Source: VMCP01 sp965659745 (lineage in GTDB: Bacteria > Bacteroidota > Bacteroidia > NS11-12g > UBA955). Taken from it: a DNA stretch of 64,000 nucleotides. The position numbers were made by a program, and so were the translations under genes. The stretch lies in NCBI GenBank assembly GCA_965659745.1, contig CBFHXF010000007.1, positions 1 through 64,000 of the forward strand, given 5' to 3'. The notes below the pieces were generated by a model. That model ran no database searches, was not told where the DNA came from, and saw only the letters and a program-made list of their open reading frames with translations. Shown here one piece after another: positions 8,246 to 17,658 of the stretch; positions within the stretch are counted from its first letter, which is position 1; each line of letters begins with the position of its first letter.

Positions 8246-9232
8246 ATGAAAATATCACCTTTTGCTCCCATTTATAAATTTGCTACCCCTTTTTTAATAG
8301 GACTACTTTTTACCACTTCCACGATAAAGGCGCAAATCAATATTACCGGTACCCAAAATGCGGATACCTCCGAATTAGGACATGTGCCCGAGTTGGAATA
8401 CATAGCCTCAAACCTGCCCAATTACAAATCCTTTATGTTCCGTAGGGTGGTGCAAGAATATATTGCCAATGAAAATGGATTTCTTCTCGATGTAAAACTC
8501 GATACCGCTTTCATGATTTTTAAACGTTCTGCTGAAGATTCGTCCATATATATGGGTACGTATCACGCCGACGACGAAGGAAGTATGGCGTTTGCAAAAG
8601 CCAACGATGTAGAAAAAATTCCCCTAGAAATAAAATTGGCACCCGATGGGAAAATAAAAGAATTGGTAAATTGGAAACAATTTAGAGACTATTTCGTATC
8701 CTCATTGTCGAAGCAAGCACAAGCCGATTTAATTACGCCCGCTTATTTTAGAGAACAAAAAGAACTCTTGAACAAGGAGGCGGTAATCCGACTTTTGGTA
8801 ATGGAAGACCTTCACTACCTATTTGATATTTATGGCGATACCGTAGATTTAAATCTTCAGTATTTGCGCGTAAAGGGACTAAAATCACCCTTTTCAGGTA
8901 AAAAACTTCAGGTTTTAGGGAATCTTACCATCAATAGGATTGAGGGTGCGGCTAACTCGTTGCGTTTCAAAGCACAGAATAGAGCCGATGGTCCTGTAAA
9001 ACAGCAATTAATGGATGAGGCCATACGATACTTGAAAACCAAAGAACAAGATAAATATTCGAGTACCCAAATTCTGAATGTAGGGTTGAATTCGGAACAA
9101 GAGTTCGATTATAACTTAAAAGCAAAATGCCTGATGAAGGCAACCTTAAGCGATGTAGTGGTTCTGAATCTGCAAAGTAGGGGCAATATTAGGGTTTATC
9201 AACTTTGGGATTACAGATTCCCCTGGGAATAA
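8246..9232 (+). CDS. Exported protein, unknown
   Basis: A 328-aa protein with a Sec signal peptide (hydrophobic core about 12-26, cleavage near IKAQ at about 30). The mature part is acidic and mixed alpha/beta, without membrane segments, lipobox, Cys pairs or a sorting domain. Visible landmarks are an N-terminal segment with paired Tyr/Phe (NLPNYKSFMFRRVVQEYI, about 55-72) and a C-terminal strand-rich half ending YQLWDYRFPWE. Its composition fits a periplasmic or surface protein of Bacteroidota. No named family is recognised. It lies between the ribosomal operon terminator and the phosphate-uptake pair and is probably transcribed alone. Confidence 0.75.
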   Translation: MKISPFAPIYKFATPFLIGLLFTTSTIKAQINITGTQNADTSELGHVPELEYIASNLPNYKSFMFRRVVQEYIANENGFLLDVKLDTAFMIFKRSAEDSSIYMGTYHADDEGSMAFAKANDVEKIPLEIKLAPDGKIKELVNWKQFRDYFVSSLSKQAQADLITPAYFREQKELLNKEAVIRLLVMEDLHYLFDIYGDTVDLNLQYLRVKGLKSPFSGKKLQVLGNLTINRIEGAANSLRFKAQNRADGPVKQQLMDEAIRYLKTKEQDKYSSTQILNVGLNSEQEFDYNLKAKCLMKATLSDVVVLNLQSRGNIRVYQLWDYRFPWE

Positions 9233-9319
9233 TACGCAAGTATTAATTATGTGTTAACAATTGCATGACTTAGTAAGTATACTGCTGATTACCCATAAAT
9301 TCGTGGTAAGATTACCAGT

Positions 9320-9967
9320 ATGGCTCTAAATAATTTACTCAGCATTTTTCTTCCTAAGGATAAGATTTTTTATAATCTTTTCGAACAAGCAGCCTCTAAC
9401 ATTTCCCAAATGGGAAAGGAGTTTAAATCTTTTGTTTACGAAACCAATCCCGAAACGCGTTTTTTGATTTTTCAAAAACTCGAAAATTTGGAGCATCAAA
9501 ATGATGAAGTAACGCATCAAATTTTTCAAGAACTAGGTAAGAATTTTATAACACCCTTTGATCGCGAAGACATACATTATTTAGCAACCGCAACCGACGA
9601 TGTGGCAGATTACATATTTGCATCTTGTAAGAAGATGCAATTTCATGGAGTAGATCCCAATGATGAACCCATTCAAAGCCTAGCAGAACTTATTTGCGAA
9701 GGGGCTCAAGAGGTGAGCAGGGTAATCATGCAATTGAGAGAACTGAAACGTCCAGAAAAAATTATGGAGTCGATCGTAAAGATCAACAGCCTCGAAAATC
9801 ACGCAGATCACGTGTTTGATAAAAATATTAAGCACCTTTTTGATACCGAAGATGATTTTAAAAACCTCATCCGACGTCGTGAGGTTTATACCGTTATGGA
9901 AATTGCCACCGATAAATTTGAGGATGTGGCGAACGTAATTGAAACCATCATCGTTAAATACGCATAA
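9320..9967 (+). CDS. DUF47/PhoU-like protein partner of Pit transporter
   Basis: A 215-aa all-helical cytoplasmic protein of the DUF47 (TIGR00153-type) family, related to PhoU. Genes of this family sit next to pit transporters and are thought to modulate phosphate uptake. Typical features are the opening LLSIFLPKDKIFYNLFEQAA, the FITPFDREDIHYLATATDDVADYI segment (about 77-100) with clustered Asp and Glu able to bind metals, and the second helical repeat ending DKFEDVANVIETIIVKYA. The stop is 3 bases before the pit ATG, so the two are surely cotranscribed. Confidence 0.93.
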   Translation: MALNNLLSIFLPKDKIFYNLFEQAASNISQMGKEFKSFVYETNPETRFLIFQKLENLEHQNDEVTHQIFQELGKNFITPFDREDIHYLATATDDVADYIFASCKKMQFHGVDPNDEPIQSLAELICEGAQEVSRVIMQLRELKRPEKIMESIVKINSLENHADHVFDKNIKHLFDTEDDFKNLIRRREVYTVMEIATDKFEDVANVIETIIVKYA

Positions 9968-9970
9968 GTC

Positions 9971-11623
9971 ATGACTTTGGTTGTTGCCATTATTGTTCTG
10001 GCTCTGATTTTTGACTATATCAATGGTTTTCATGACGCGGCCAACGCCATTGCCACTATTGTTTCTACGAAAGTATTAACTCCCATTCAGGCCGTTTTAT
10101 GGGCTGCCATGTTTAATTTCGGCGCCTTCTTTTTGTTCAAAGACCATGCTGTGGCCAATACCATTTCCAAAACGGTGGTAGATACCTATATTACTTTGGA
10201 AGTGATTTTAGCCGGGATTATTGCGGCGATTTTTTGGAACTTACTTACTTGGTGGTATGGTATTCCCTCTTCTTCTTCGCATACATTAATTGGTGGATTC
10301 GCTGGTGCTGCTGTGGCGCATGCGTTTACGGTAAAAGGATTCATGCCTTTGAGCGATATTGTAGCCTCAGATAAAATCATGAAAACCGTGTACTTTATCT
10401 TTTTGGCGCCCATAATGGGAATGCTAATTTCGGCTTTTATAACTTTAGTAACCATTAAGCGCAACCTATGGGGACGTTTTGCCATAATGATTTTGGCATC
10501 GGGAATGACCTTTTTGATATTTGATTATTTTATGGATGTGAAATTAGAGCAAAATCTATCTAAATTTTACCGCGTAGAAAAATATCAAAAACAAGCCCTC
10601 AAGAATCCACAAGATCCACAAATACAAGCGAATTACGAATTGGCCAAATCCCACTTTGATGAGTCTTTGCCTTTTTTGGGTGAGTATAAGAGCAAGGGAC
10701 AAGATGTGGTAGTTGACAACATTCTAAAAAGCGTTAATCTCAATGATGTATTGATCAATAAACAACGCGAAATTGTTGAGAAATTCCTGAAGTATGAAGC
10801 CGTAAAGAAAGACGCTTTTTTTAACGCGAAAGACCAACCCAAATTGGCTTTGGTAGAGTCAAAAATAGCTTCTTGTATACCCATATTTGAGCAATATGAA
10901 AAATTAGGACCCGAAGAAACCGCTCAAAAAATATCGGGAATTATCCAACTGGGAGAGGCCCAAAAAGCAAAGTTCATCTCTGAATATCATGTAGATGTTC
11001 GTAAATCGCTGTCTAAAGATTTAGATAAAGCAGATAACCGACAGTTAACGTACATGATGATGATTTTCTTCGCCATTTTCGGACTCGTATATCTATACGT
11101 TGAGGTTTACAGAAAGCCCACCGCCGCCAAAATGAATCAGATGTTTAAGAAACTACAACTTTTATCGTCTGCAGCATTTAGTTTAGGTCATGGCGGTAGT
11201 GATGCTCAAAAAGTAATGGGAATTATTGGTGCCGCTCTTATTGCGAATGGAAATATTATAGACTTTAAAGAAATTCCCAACTGGGTTCCTTTGGCTTGTT
11301 ATACCGCTATTGCTTTAGGTACGCTCAGTGGTGGTTGGAAAATTGTGAAGACCATGGGAACCAAAATTACGAAAGTAACTCCCTTAGAAGGAGTAGGAGC
11401 GGAAACAGCAGGAGCTATAACCTTATTTCTTACGGCTCAAATGGGAATCCCTGTCAGCACCACACACACCATAACAGGATCTATCATTGGTGTAGGTGCT
11501 ACAAAGAGATTAAGTGCCGTAAGATGGGGGGTAACCCGTTCCTTATTGTTTGCATGGATAGTTACCATCCCCATTTCCGCTATTGTAGCAGCCTTAACCT
11601 ATTGGGTGGTCGTTGCTTTCTAA
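9971..11623 (+). CDS. pit: Pit-family low-affinity phosphate transporter with long central loop
   Basis: Inner-membrane inorganic phosphate (or metal-phosphate):cation symporter of the PiT/PHO4 family. Both inverted signature repeats are present: DYINGFHDAANAIATIVSTK (15-34) and SLGHGGSDAQKVMGIIGAAL (404-423). GIPSSSSHTLIGG (98-109) and GIPVSTTHTITGS mark the paired re-entrant regions. At 550 aa it is longer than the shortest bacterial Pit proteins because of a hydrophilic, helical insert at about 188-358 between two membrane segments. The partner DUF47 gene lies 3 bases upstream. The 3' end overlaps the convergent clpB by 30 bases. Confidence 0.93.
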   Translation: MTLVVAIIVLALIFDYINGFHDAANAIATIVSTKVLTPIQAVLWAAMFNFGAFFLFKDHAVANTISKTVVDTYITLEVILAGIIAAIFWNLLTWWYGIPSSSSHTLIGGFAGAAVAHAFTVKGFMPLSDIVASDKIMKTVYFIFLAPIMGMLISAFITLVTIKRNLWGRFAIMILASGMTFLIFDYFMDVKLEQNLSKFYRVEKYQKQALKNPQDPQIQANYELAKSHFDESLPFLGEYKSKGQDVVVDNILKSVNLNDVLINKQREIVEKFLKYEAVKKDAFFNAKDQPKLALVESKIASCIPIFEQYEKLGPEETAQKISGIIQLGEAQKAKFISEYHVDVRKSLSKDLDKADNRQLTYMMMIFFAIFGLVYLYVEVYRKPTAAKMNQMFKKLQLLSSAAFSLGHGGSDAQKVMGIIGAALIANGNIIDFKEIPNWVPLACYTAIALGTLSGGWKIVKTMGTKITKVTPLEGVGAETAGAITLFLTAQMGIPVSTTHTITGSIIGVGATKRLSAVRWGVTRSLLFAWIVTIPISAIVAALTYWVVVAF

Positions 11624-14209
11624 AACCGACTCAAAAGTTAATTCTCCCTCATTCAGACCTATGCGTACAAGGCCTTCCTTTATGGTACCTCCTAAAATTT
11701 GCTTGCTCAATTCATCCATAATACGCTTCTGAATAACACGCTTTAACGGCCTGGCTCCAAATTGGGGATCATATCCCAGCTGTGCTATCCAGTCTAAAGC
11801 TGCTTCTGTTATATCTAAATCGTAACCTTGGCCTTTAATTCTCTGTTTCAGAATTTCAAACTGAATGCGAGCAATCGCAGTGGTATGTTCTCTATTAAGA
11901 GGTTCAAACATTACTGTTTCGTCAATACGATTCAAAAATTCTGGTCTTATAGAACGTTTTAAAAGTTCAAAAACTTTAATTTTAGTGCGTGCATGCACGG
12001 CTTCGCTATTGTCAACAGTGAGCGACTCATAAGACTCTCTTATGATATCAGCCCCAATATTCGACGTCATGATAATAATGGTATTCCTAAAATTGGCGGT
12101 GCGACCCTTGTTATCGGTTAAGCGACCGTCATCTAAAACCTGTAGTAATATATTAAACACATCGGGATGGGCTTTTTCTATCTCATCTAATAACACCACA
12201 CTGTACGGTCTTCTGCGTATGGCTTCCGTTAATTGTCCCCCTTCATCATAACCAACATAACCTGGAGGCGCTCCCACAAGTCGACTTACCGTATGTTTTT
12301 CTTGGTATTCCGACATGTCAATACGCACCATGGCTTGATCGGTATTGAATAAATAATCGGCCAATGCTTTTGCCAATTCTGTTTTTCCAACCCCCGTGGT
12401 ACCTAAGAAAATAAAGGAACCGATTGGTTTCTTGGGATCTTGAAGTCCGGCACGGCTCCTGCGAATGGCATTCGCTAATGCTTCAATTGCCTCTTCTTGT
12501 CCTACCACGCGCTTGTGTAACTCAGATTCCAATAAAAGCAATTTCTCACGTTCACTTTGCAACATTTTTCTCAAAGGAATTCCTGTCCACCGGCTAATAA
12601 CTTCTGCAATATCTTCCGCATCTACCTCTTGTTTAACCAATGATTTGCCTTGCTTGCTTTCTCCTAATTTTAAACTCAAAGCATATAAATCTTCCTCATT
12701 GTTTTTAATCAAACCGTATCTAATTTCAGCTACTCGACCGTAATTGCCTTCCCGTTCTGCTTGATCCGCCTCGATTTTGAGATTTTCTATATTGGCTTTT
12801 TTCTGTTGGATTTGTTGCAAAATACCCTTTTCATTTTGCCATTGGGCATTCAAAACCCCTCGGGTTTCGGTTAATTCAGCAATTTCTTCATTAAGTTTGT
12901 TGAGCTTGGATGTGTCGTTTTCGCGTTTTATGGCTTCCCGTTCAATTTCTAATTGCATGATACGGCGATTCATTTCATCGAGTTCCTCAGGAACACTGTC
13001 CATCTCTAATCTTAATTTACTCGCGGCCTCATCTAGTAAGTCAATGGCTTTATCAGGCAAAAATCGATCGTTTATGTAACGCTGACTCATCTCAACGGCC
13101 GATATAATAGCTTCGTCTTTGATACGTACTTTATGATGCACTTCATAGCGCTCTTTCAATCCTCTTAAAATCGAGATGGCCTCCTGTGTATCGGGTTCTT
13201 CTACCAAAACTTTTTGGAAACGACGCTCCAAGGCTTTATCGGTTTCAATGTATTTCTGGTATTCGGCAAGCGTAGTGGCACCAATCGCGCGCAATTCGCC
13301 TCGTGCCAGTGCCGGTTTTAAGATATTGGCCGCATCCATGGCTCCTTCGCCCTTGCCAGCACCCACCAATGTATGTATTTCATCAATAAATAAAACAACC
13401 TCACCATTAGATTGGGTTACTTCCTTCACGACCGATTTCAGGCGTTCTTCGAATTCCCCCTTGTATTTGGCTCCTGCAATTAAAGAACCCATGTCTAAAC
13501 TATAGATGGTTTTTGACTTTAAATTTTCGGGCACATCGCCGCGGATAATCCGGTGCGCCAAACCCTCGGCGATCGCCGTTTTACCCACTCCAGGTTCTCC
13601 AATAAGAACGGGATTGTTTTTGGTACGGCGACTTAATATCTGGAGAACGCGTCGAATTTCATCGTCTCTTCCAATCACAGGATCTAACTTTCCTTCGCGC
13701 GCCATTTGATTCAAATTCAAGGCAAATTTCTTGAGTGCATTGAATTGGACTTCGGCGGTTTGACTGTCTACTTTATTATCCCCGCGCAATTCCTTAATGG
13801 CTTTGATTACTTCCGTGCGCTTAAAACCGGAATCTTTGAGGATCCCCGCCGCGGTGCTTTTGGAGTCTAAAATCCCAATAATTAAATGTTCATTGGTGAT
13901 AAACTCATCGCCCATTTCTTGCATCGCTTTTTGGGCATTAACAAATAACTGACTCAGTTCTTGTGAGGCATAAACCTGTCCGCCTTGTACCTTCGGATAC
14001 TGATCTACTTGCTTTTCGAGTATTTGCTGTAAATGGGAAATATTGGCACCGATTTTACCGGCGATGTATTTTATGACTTCTGCATCTTGAGACAATATCG
14101 ACAACAACAAATGTGGTACTTCAATGCTTTGTTGTCCTTTCGACATCACCATGTTTTGAGCATGGTTGATACTCTCCTGCGCTTTGATTGTAAATTGTTG
14201 TGGATTCAT
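11594..14209 (-). CDS. clpB: ClpB disaggregase
   Basis: Hexameric AAA+ chaperone that threads proteins out of aggregates together with DnaK. All parts are present in 871 aa: N-domain (about 1-145), NBD1 with Walker A GEPGVGKT (204-211) and pore loop AGAKYKGEFEERL, the middle coiled-coil domain (about 400-520, absent from ClpA and ClpC), and NBD2 with Walker A GTTGVGKT and pore loop GYVGYDEGG. The ATG start gives MNPQQFTIKAQESI, as usual. No ClpP-binding loop is evident. The upstream gap holds a TGTCA-TTT-TGTCA element and a small palindrome that may mediate stress control. The C-terminal end is antisense to the last 30 bases of pit. Confidence 0.97.
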   Translation of the reverse strand: MNPQQFTIKAQESINHAQNMVMSKGQQSIEVPHLLLSILSQDAEVIKYIAGKIGANISHLQQILEKQVDQYPKVQGGQVYASQELSQLFVNAQKAMQEMGDEFITNEHLIIGILDSKSTAAGILKDSGFKRTEVIKAIKELRGDNKVDSQTAEVQFNALKKFALNLNQMAREGKLDPVIGRDDEIRRVLQILSRRTKNNPVLIGEPGVGKTAIAEGLAHRIIRGDVPENLKSKTIYSLDMGSLIAGAKYKGEFEERLKSVVKEVTQSNGEVVLFIDEIHTLVGAGKGEGAMDAANILKPALARGELRAIGATTLAEYQKYIETDKALERRFQKVLVEEPDTQEAISILRGLKERYEVHHKVRIKDEAIISAVEMSQRYINDRFLPDKAIDLLDEAASKLRLEMDSVPEELDEMNRRIMQLEIEREAIKRENDTSKLNKLNEEIAELTETRGVLNAQWQNEKGILQQIQQKKANIENLKIEADQAEREGNYGRVAEIRYGLIKNNEEDLYALSLKLGESKQGKSLVKQEVDAEDIAEVISRWTGIPLRKMLQSEREKLLLLESELHKRVVGQEEAIEALANAIRRSRAGLQDPKKPIGSFIFLGTTGVGKTELAKALADYLFNTDQAMVRIDMSEYQEKHTVSRLVGAPPGYVGYDEGGQLTEAIRRRPYSVVLLDEIEKAHPDVFNILLQVLDDGRLTDNKGRTANFRNTIIIMTSNIGADIIRESYESLTVDNSEAVHARTKIKVFELLKRSIRPEFLNRIDETVMFEPLNREHTTAIARIQFEILKQRIKGQGYDLDITEAALDWIAQLGYDPQFGARPLKRVIQKRIMDELSKQILGGTIKEGLVRIGLNEGELTFESVLESNDHPIG

Positions 14210-14268
14210 GACTTTTAACCTTCAAATAACATTCCAATTAGGTCTTTTGATTTTATTTAGGGAAAATC

Positions 14269-14293
14269 ACACCACAAAGGTGTCATTTTGTCA
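14269..14293 (-). promoter_or_regulatory. Possible stress-control element upstream of clpB
   Basis: On the plus strand, ACACC-ACAAA-GGTGT (14269-14283) is an inverted repeat that runs directly into the direct repeat TGTCA-TTT-TGTCA (14281-14293). The direct repeat lies 72-84 bases upstream of the clpB start. A similar TGTCA-AAA-TGTCG precedes lon. The regulatory role is inference. Confidence 0.4.
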
Positions 14294-14371
14294 CTTTGTG
14301 CCTTAGAATCAACGAGATTTATGACGTTTTGTCTTGGTTTGTTTGGGCAGTGTATGGAAATAATGCCTTCA

Positions 14372-16288
14372 CTAGGGATTATTAAACCCCCGAATTTTAA
14401 TCGCAAAATCTTCGTCGTTAAAGCGCGTACTATCCAATCGGATGATTCGATTTTTCAATTTATAATAGCGCGACCATCTCGGATTAACGCTGCCGGTAGA
14501 ATCAACGCTCCATCGGGCTTTACTTGGTGCCGGAATCAAACTACTTAAGTAGCAGCTTTCTCCCATATTGAGCTGTGAAGGGTGTTTCCCAAAATAAAAC
14601 TGAGAAGCCGAACCTACTCCAAATATTCCAGGTCCCCATTCGATGATATTGAAATATACTTCCAACATTCGTTGTTTACTCACCGCTCGTTCTTTCTCAA
14701 TGAGCCATACCAGCATGATTTCTTCCAATTTCCTCGCAAGCGTTTTGTGCTGTCGCATATACACATTTTTAATCAATTGCATAGAAATGGTACTTCCGCC
14801 TCGAGCAAAACGCTTTTCTCTAAGATTCGCAATTAATGCTTCTCTAAATGCTTCTAAGTAAAAGCCGTTATGACCGTAAAAGCTCGGATCTTCCGATCTC
14901 AAAGTACTCTCCACTAGATTGGGTGAAATCTGATTAAAAGGAGTATAAAATGGATTATTCGGACCTACCTCAAAACCAGCCTCCCAACGGTCGCCATCAA
15001 AATAATCATGGTGAAAAGAGCCGTTTATTTTCATGGGATTTGCCTTCCCCCATTGAATCACTTTAAAATCCTTACTGTAATCTACATCCGCTTCCAAAAT
15101 CGTTTTCGATAGATCTCTTGGGGTATACCACACATAAAAACGATGTTCAAAACTTCCCTTTATTTCTGTGCCCGCAGTATAACGAAACAAACCAGCAGGC
15201 AAGGAAGGGAAAAGGTGGGTGCCGGCGGTTTTATCAAACTTCAAAAAAGCCCAATATTCACCCAAGGTATCTCTAAATGGATATTGCGCTCCGGCTTGAA
15301 ATTCAAATGTATTTATTCTCCAAATACTGCTGCTATCAAAACGAATGTTTCCATTTTCAAAATACAATTCGGGAGATCCCATAAGGGCGTCGATATATAC
15401 GGAGGTATCTGAAATTCTGCGGTGATTGGCATAAGCACGGACAATGTTACAAGAAGATTTTAAGTGAATCCCTGAAGCCGTTGTGTTCACTTCGTCAATA
15501 GAAAAATCCATTTTCGAAAACCCAAATTGTCCCCCTAAAGCTTCTAAAACCACCATTTTCCTGTCAATTCCTTCTAAAGCTAAATTTCCTTCTAATGTGC
15601 GGCGGTCTAATTGCCCCTTAAGGGTAAACAGCTGTTGTTCCTTGTTTTGATTTATGGCAATGGTAGCGTTCAAAAACTCCCGTTCCCAATTAATCTGTTC
15701 GGCTTGGAATAATTGCACATTGGGCCCTTTCCAATATCTAAACGCCATTTTGTTTACCGCCAATCTTGAGGGTAATTGCCGTAATAAATCTTTGATTAAT
15801 TTTAAGGGGGATGACGTAGATTTTTCTGTTTCTACGTTTGTTTTACTAGAGTTCGTATTGCTTTCAAGCTGTAAGGAATCTTTCCATTGCAAATTCAAGG
15901 TTGCAATACTTACTTCGTCTATCCATCCCATGCCCAAAATGCCCGATAAAGGACTTATTTCCACATTCAAAGAGTCGCATTCTATAATTTTGAATTGCTG
16001 TGGAGTGGATATCTCAAACCCGAGCATTTCAATAGACGCGAGTCCGTTGAAATCAAGATTTTTCGCTTTTAATAGTAAGCCTTTGGCAGCAAGTTTATCT
16101 TGTGCTTTTTTAAATCCGGCATTCAACAAACTTTGCCGAATACTGAATCCAATAATAAGTAAAACAGCGGCGAAAATCCCCAAAATTTTAACCGCATTTT
16201 TAAACGATTTACGTTTAGTTAGGGATAACGCCCGTGTAATTATGCGGGGTAATGCCTTTGAGTTCGGTTTTGATGGTGTCGTTAACAT
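14372..16288 (-). CDS. Membrane-anchored GT51 peptidoglycan glycosyltransferase with large N-terminal domain
   Basis: Predicted to polymerise lipid II into glycan strands in the periplasm. One membrane segment lies at about 34-50 after a basic N-terminus. Then come about 400 residues of strand-rich periplasmic sequence with no named domain that I can assign; its repeated short beta pattern recalls AsmA-like proteins. The GT51 domain is at the C-terminus (about 445-610): EDPSFYGHNG with catalytic Glu466, GGSTISMQL (497-505), and the EVYFNIIEWGPGIFG motif (543-557). No transpeptidase domain follows, so it is monofunctional. The frame begins 74 bases inside the end of purB and has no later ATG before the membrane segment, so this overlap is probably real. 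Confidence 0.85.
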   Translation of the reverse strand: MLTTPSKPNSKALPRIITRALSLTKRKSFKNAVKILGIFAAVLLIIGFSIRQSLLNAGFKKAQDKLAAKGLLLKAKNLDFNGLASIEMLGFEISTPQQFKIIECDSLNVEISPLSGILGMGWIDEVSIATLNLQWKDSLQLESNTNSSKTNVETEKSTSSPLKLIKDLLRQLPSRLAVNKMAFRYWKGPNVQLFQAEQINWEREFLNATIAINQNKEQQLFTLKGQLDRRTLEGNLALEGIDRKMVVLEALGGQFGFSKMDFSIDEVNTTASGIHLKSSCNIVRAYANHRRISDTSVYIDALMGSPELYFENGNIRFDSSSIWRINTFEFQAGAQYPFRDTLGEYWAFLKFDKTAGTHLFPSLPAGLFRYTAGTEIKGSFEHRFYVWYTPRDLSKTILEADVDYSKDFKVIQWGKANPMKINGSFHHDYFDGDRWEAGFEVGPNNPFYTPFNQISPNLVESTLRSEDPSFYGHNGFYLEAFREALIANLREKRFARGGSTISMQLIKNVYMRQHKTLARKLEEIMLVWLIEKERAVSKQRMLEVYFNIIEWGPGIFGVGSASQFYFGKHPSQLNMGESCYLSSLIPAPSKARWSVDSTGSVNPRWSRYYKLKNRIIRLDSTRFNDEDFAIKIRGFNNP

Positions 16289-17564
16289 GTAAAGTTTCGA
16301 TGAACTCGTGAATAGACTCTTTCGTTATTTGGGTGTTTTTTCGTGTTAATTCCTTTAGTGTTTCGTAAGGATCGGGGTATTTTTCTCTGCGTAAAATCGT
16401 TTGAATGGCCTCGGCTACCACCGCCCAGTTTTGTTCTAAATCGGCATTGATTTTATCGGCATTCAAAATCAATTTGCCCAATCCGCGATTCAAACTCGAT
16501 AATGCAATTAAAATATGTCCCATCGGAACGCCTACATTCCGCAAAACCGTACTATCGGTTAAATCTCTTTGTAATCGGCTTATCGGAAGTTTATGCGACA
16601 AATGCTCCAAAAGGGCAATGGCCATACCTAAATTACCTTCTGCATTTTCAAAGTCAATCGGATTTACTTTATGGGGCATGGCGCTCGAACCTACTTCTCC
16701 TTTTTTGATCTCTTGCTTGAAATAATCCATAGAAACATAAGCCCAAACATCTCGAGAAAAATCGATTAATATCGTACAAATGCGTTTCCAAGCGTCAAAA
16801 TGGGCTGCCATAGCATCGTATGATTCTATCTGTGTCGTCCATAAATTACGTTCTACTCCCAAATATTTAGAAACGAAATCTTGTCCAAACCCAATCCAAT
16901 CTACCTCCGGAAACGCCACATGATGGGCATTGAAGTTACCGGTGGCACCGCCAAATTTTGCTTTATGGGGAATTCGTTTTAAGGCTTCAAATTGACCTCG
17001 TATTCTGGCTATAAACACCGCCCATTCTTTTCCCAATCGGGTAGGAGAGGCAGCCTGTCCATGCGTGCGGGCTAACATCGGTTGGTCCATCCATGCGCTG
17101 GCTTGCTCGGTCATTTTTTGAATGACAGACTCCAATAGCGGATACATAACGTCTATGTTTGCATCCTTCATGCTCATAGGAATGGCCGTATTATTGATGT
17201 CTTGGCTCGTAAGTCCGAAATGCACCCACTCCTTAACCTCCGATAGATTCCACTCATCCAATCGTTCTTTAATGATATATTCTATAGCCTTTACATCGTG
17301 ATTGGTAACTTTCTCAATCTCTTTTACCCGCTCTAAATCAGAATCACTTATGGTTTCGAGCCATTGCGAAAGTCGAACACCGGCTTCTGCTAATTTTACT
17401 TTATCCGAACCCAAAATGTCTAATTCGGATAGCGCCTGTAAATAGGCAATTTCTACTTTTAAGCGGTAACGGATCAGACCAGCTTCTGAAAAATAGGACT
17501 GTAAACTTTGGGTGGCTTTATGGTAACGACCGTCGATGGGACTAATTGCGTGGATTGAAGACAT
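16215..17564 (-). CDS. purB: Adenylosuccinate lyase
   Basis: Catalyses two steps of purine synthesis: SAICAR to AICAR plus fumarate, and adenylosuccinate to AMP plus fumarate. The ATG at 17564 gives MSSIHAISPIDGRYHKAT and 449 aa, the normal length. Motifs seen include the FGLTSQDINNTA segment (about 120-131), LARTHGQAASPTRLGKE with the catalytic His, and the flexible signature loop GSSAMPHKVNPIDFENAEGN. A TATTTTTG promoter element ends 18 bases upstream of the start codon. The 3' end overlaps the GT51 gene, which suggests cotranscription. Confidence 0.97.
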   Translation of the reverse strand: MSSIHAISPIDGRYHKATQSLQSYFSEAGLIRYRLKVEIAYLQALSELDILGSDKVKLAEAGVRLSQWLETISDSDLERVKEIEKVTNHDVKAIEYIIKERLDEWNLSEVKEWVHFGLTSQDINNTAIPMSMKDANIDVMYPLLESVIQKMTEQASAWMDQPMLARTHGQAASPTRLGKEWAVFIARIRGQFEALKRIPHKAKFGGATGNFNAHHVAFPEVDWIGFGQDFVSKYLGVERNLWTTQIESYDAMAAHFDAWKRICTILIDFSRDVWAYVSMDYFKQEIKKGEVGSSAMPHKVNPIDFENAEGNLGMAIALLEHLSHKLPISRLQRDLTDSTVLRNVGVPMGHILIALSSLNRGLGKLILNADKINADLEQNWAVVAEAIQTILRREKYPDPYETLKELTRKNTQITKESIHEFIETLHVNDTIKTELKGITPHNYTGVIPN

Positions 17565-17582
17565 GAGATTATAAATGTGCTG

Positions 17583-17590
17583 CAAAAATA
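17583..17590 (-). promoter_or_regulatory. purB -7 element TATTTTTG
   Basis: Perfect TAnnTTTG on the minus strand, 18 bases before the purB ATG. The 5' leader should be about ten bases. Confidence 0.6.
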
Positions 17591-17636
17591 GAAAATATTA
17601 AACCAACTATTTTAATGATTATTTGGGGGGAAGCCT

Positions 17637-17644
17637 TAAATTTG
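17637..17644 (+). promoter_or_regulatory. -7 element TAAATTTG for exported barrel gene
   Basis: Matches TAnnTTTG and ends 14 bases before the ATG at 17659. It diverges from the purB promoter about 50 bases away. Confidence 0.5.
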
Positions 17645-17658
17645 GTGTCTATACCTTT

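Noticed and set aside
15654..16292. 212-aa plus-strand frame
   Set aside because: Antisense to the GT51 gene and purB with no recognisable protein pattern.
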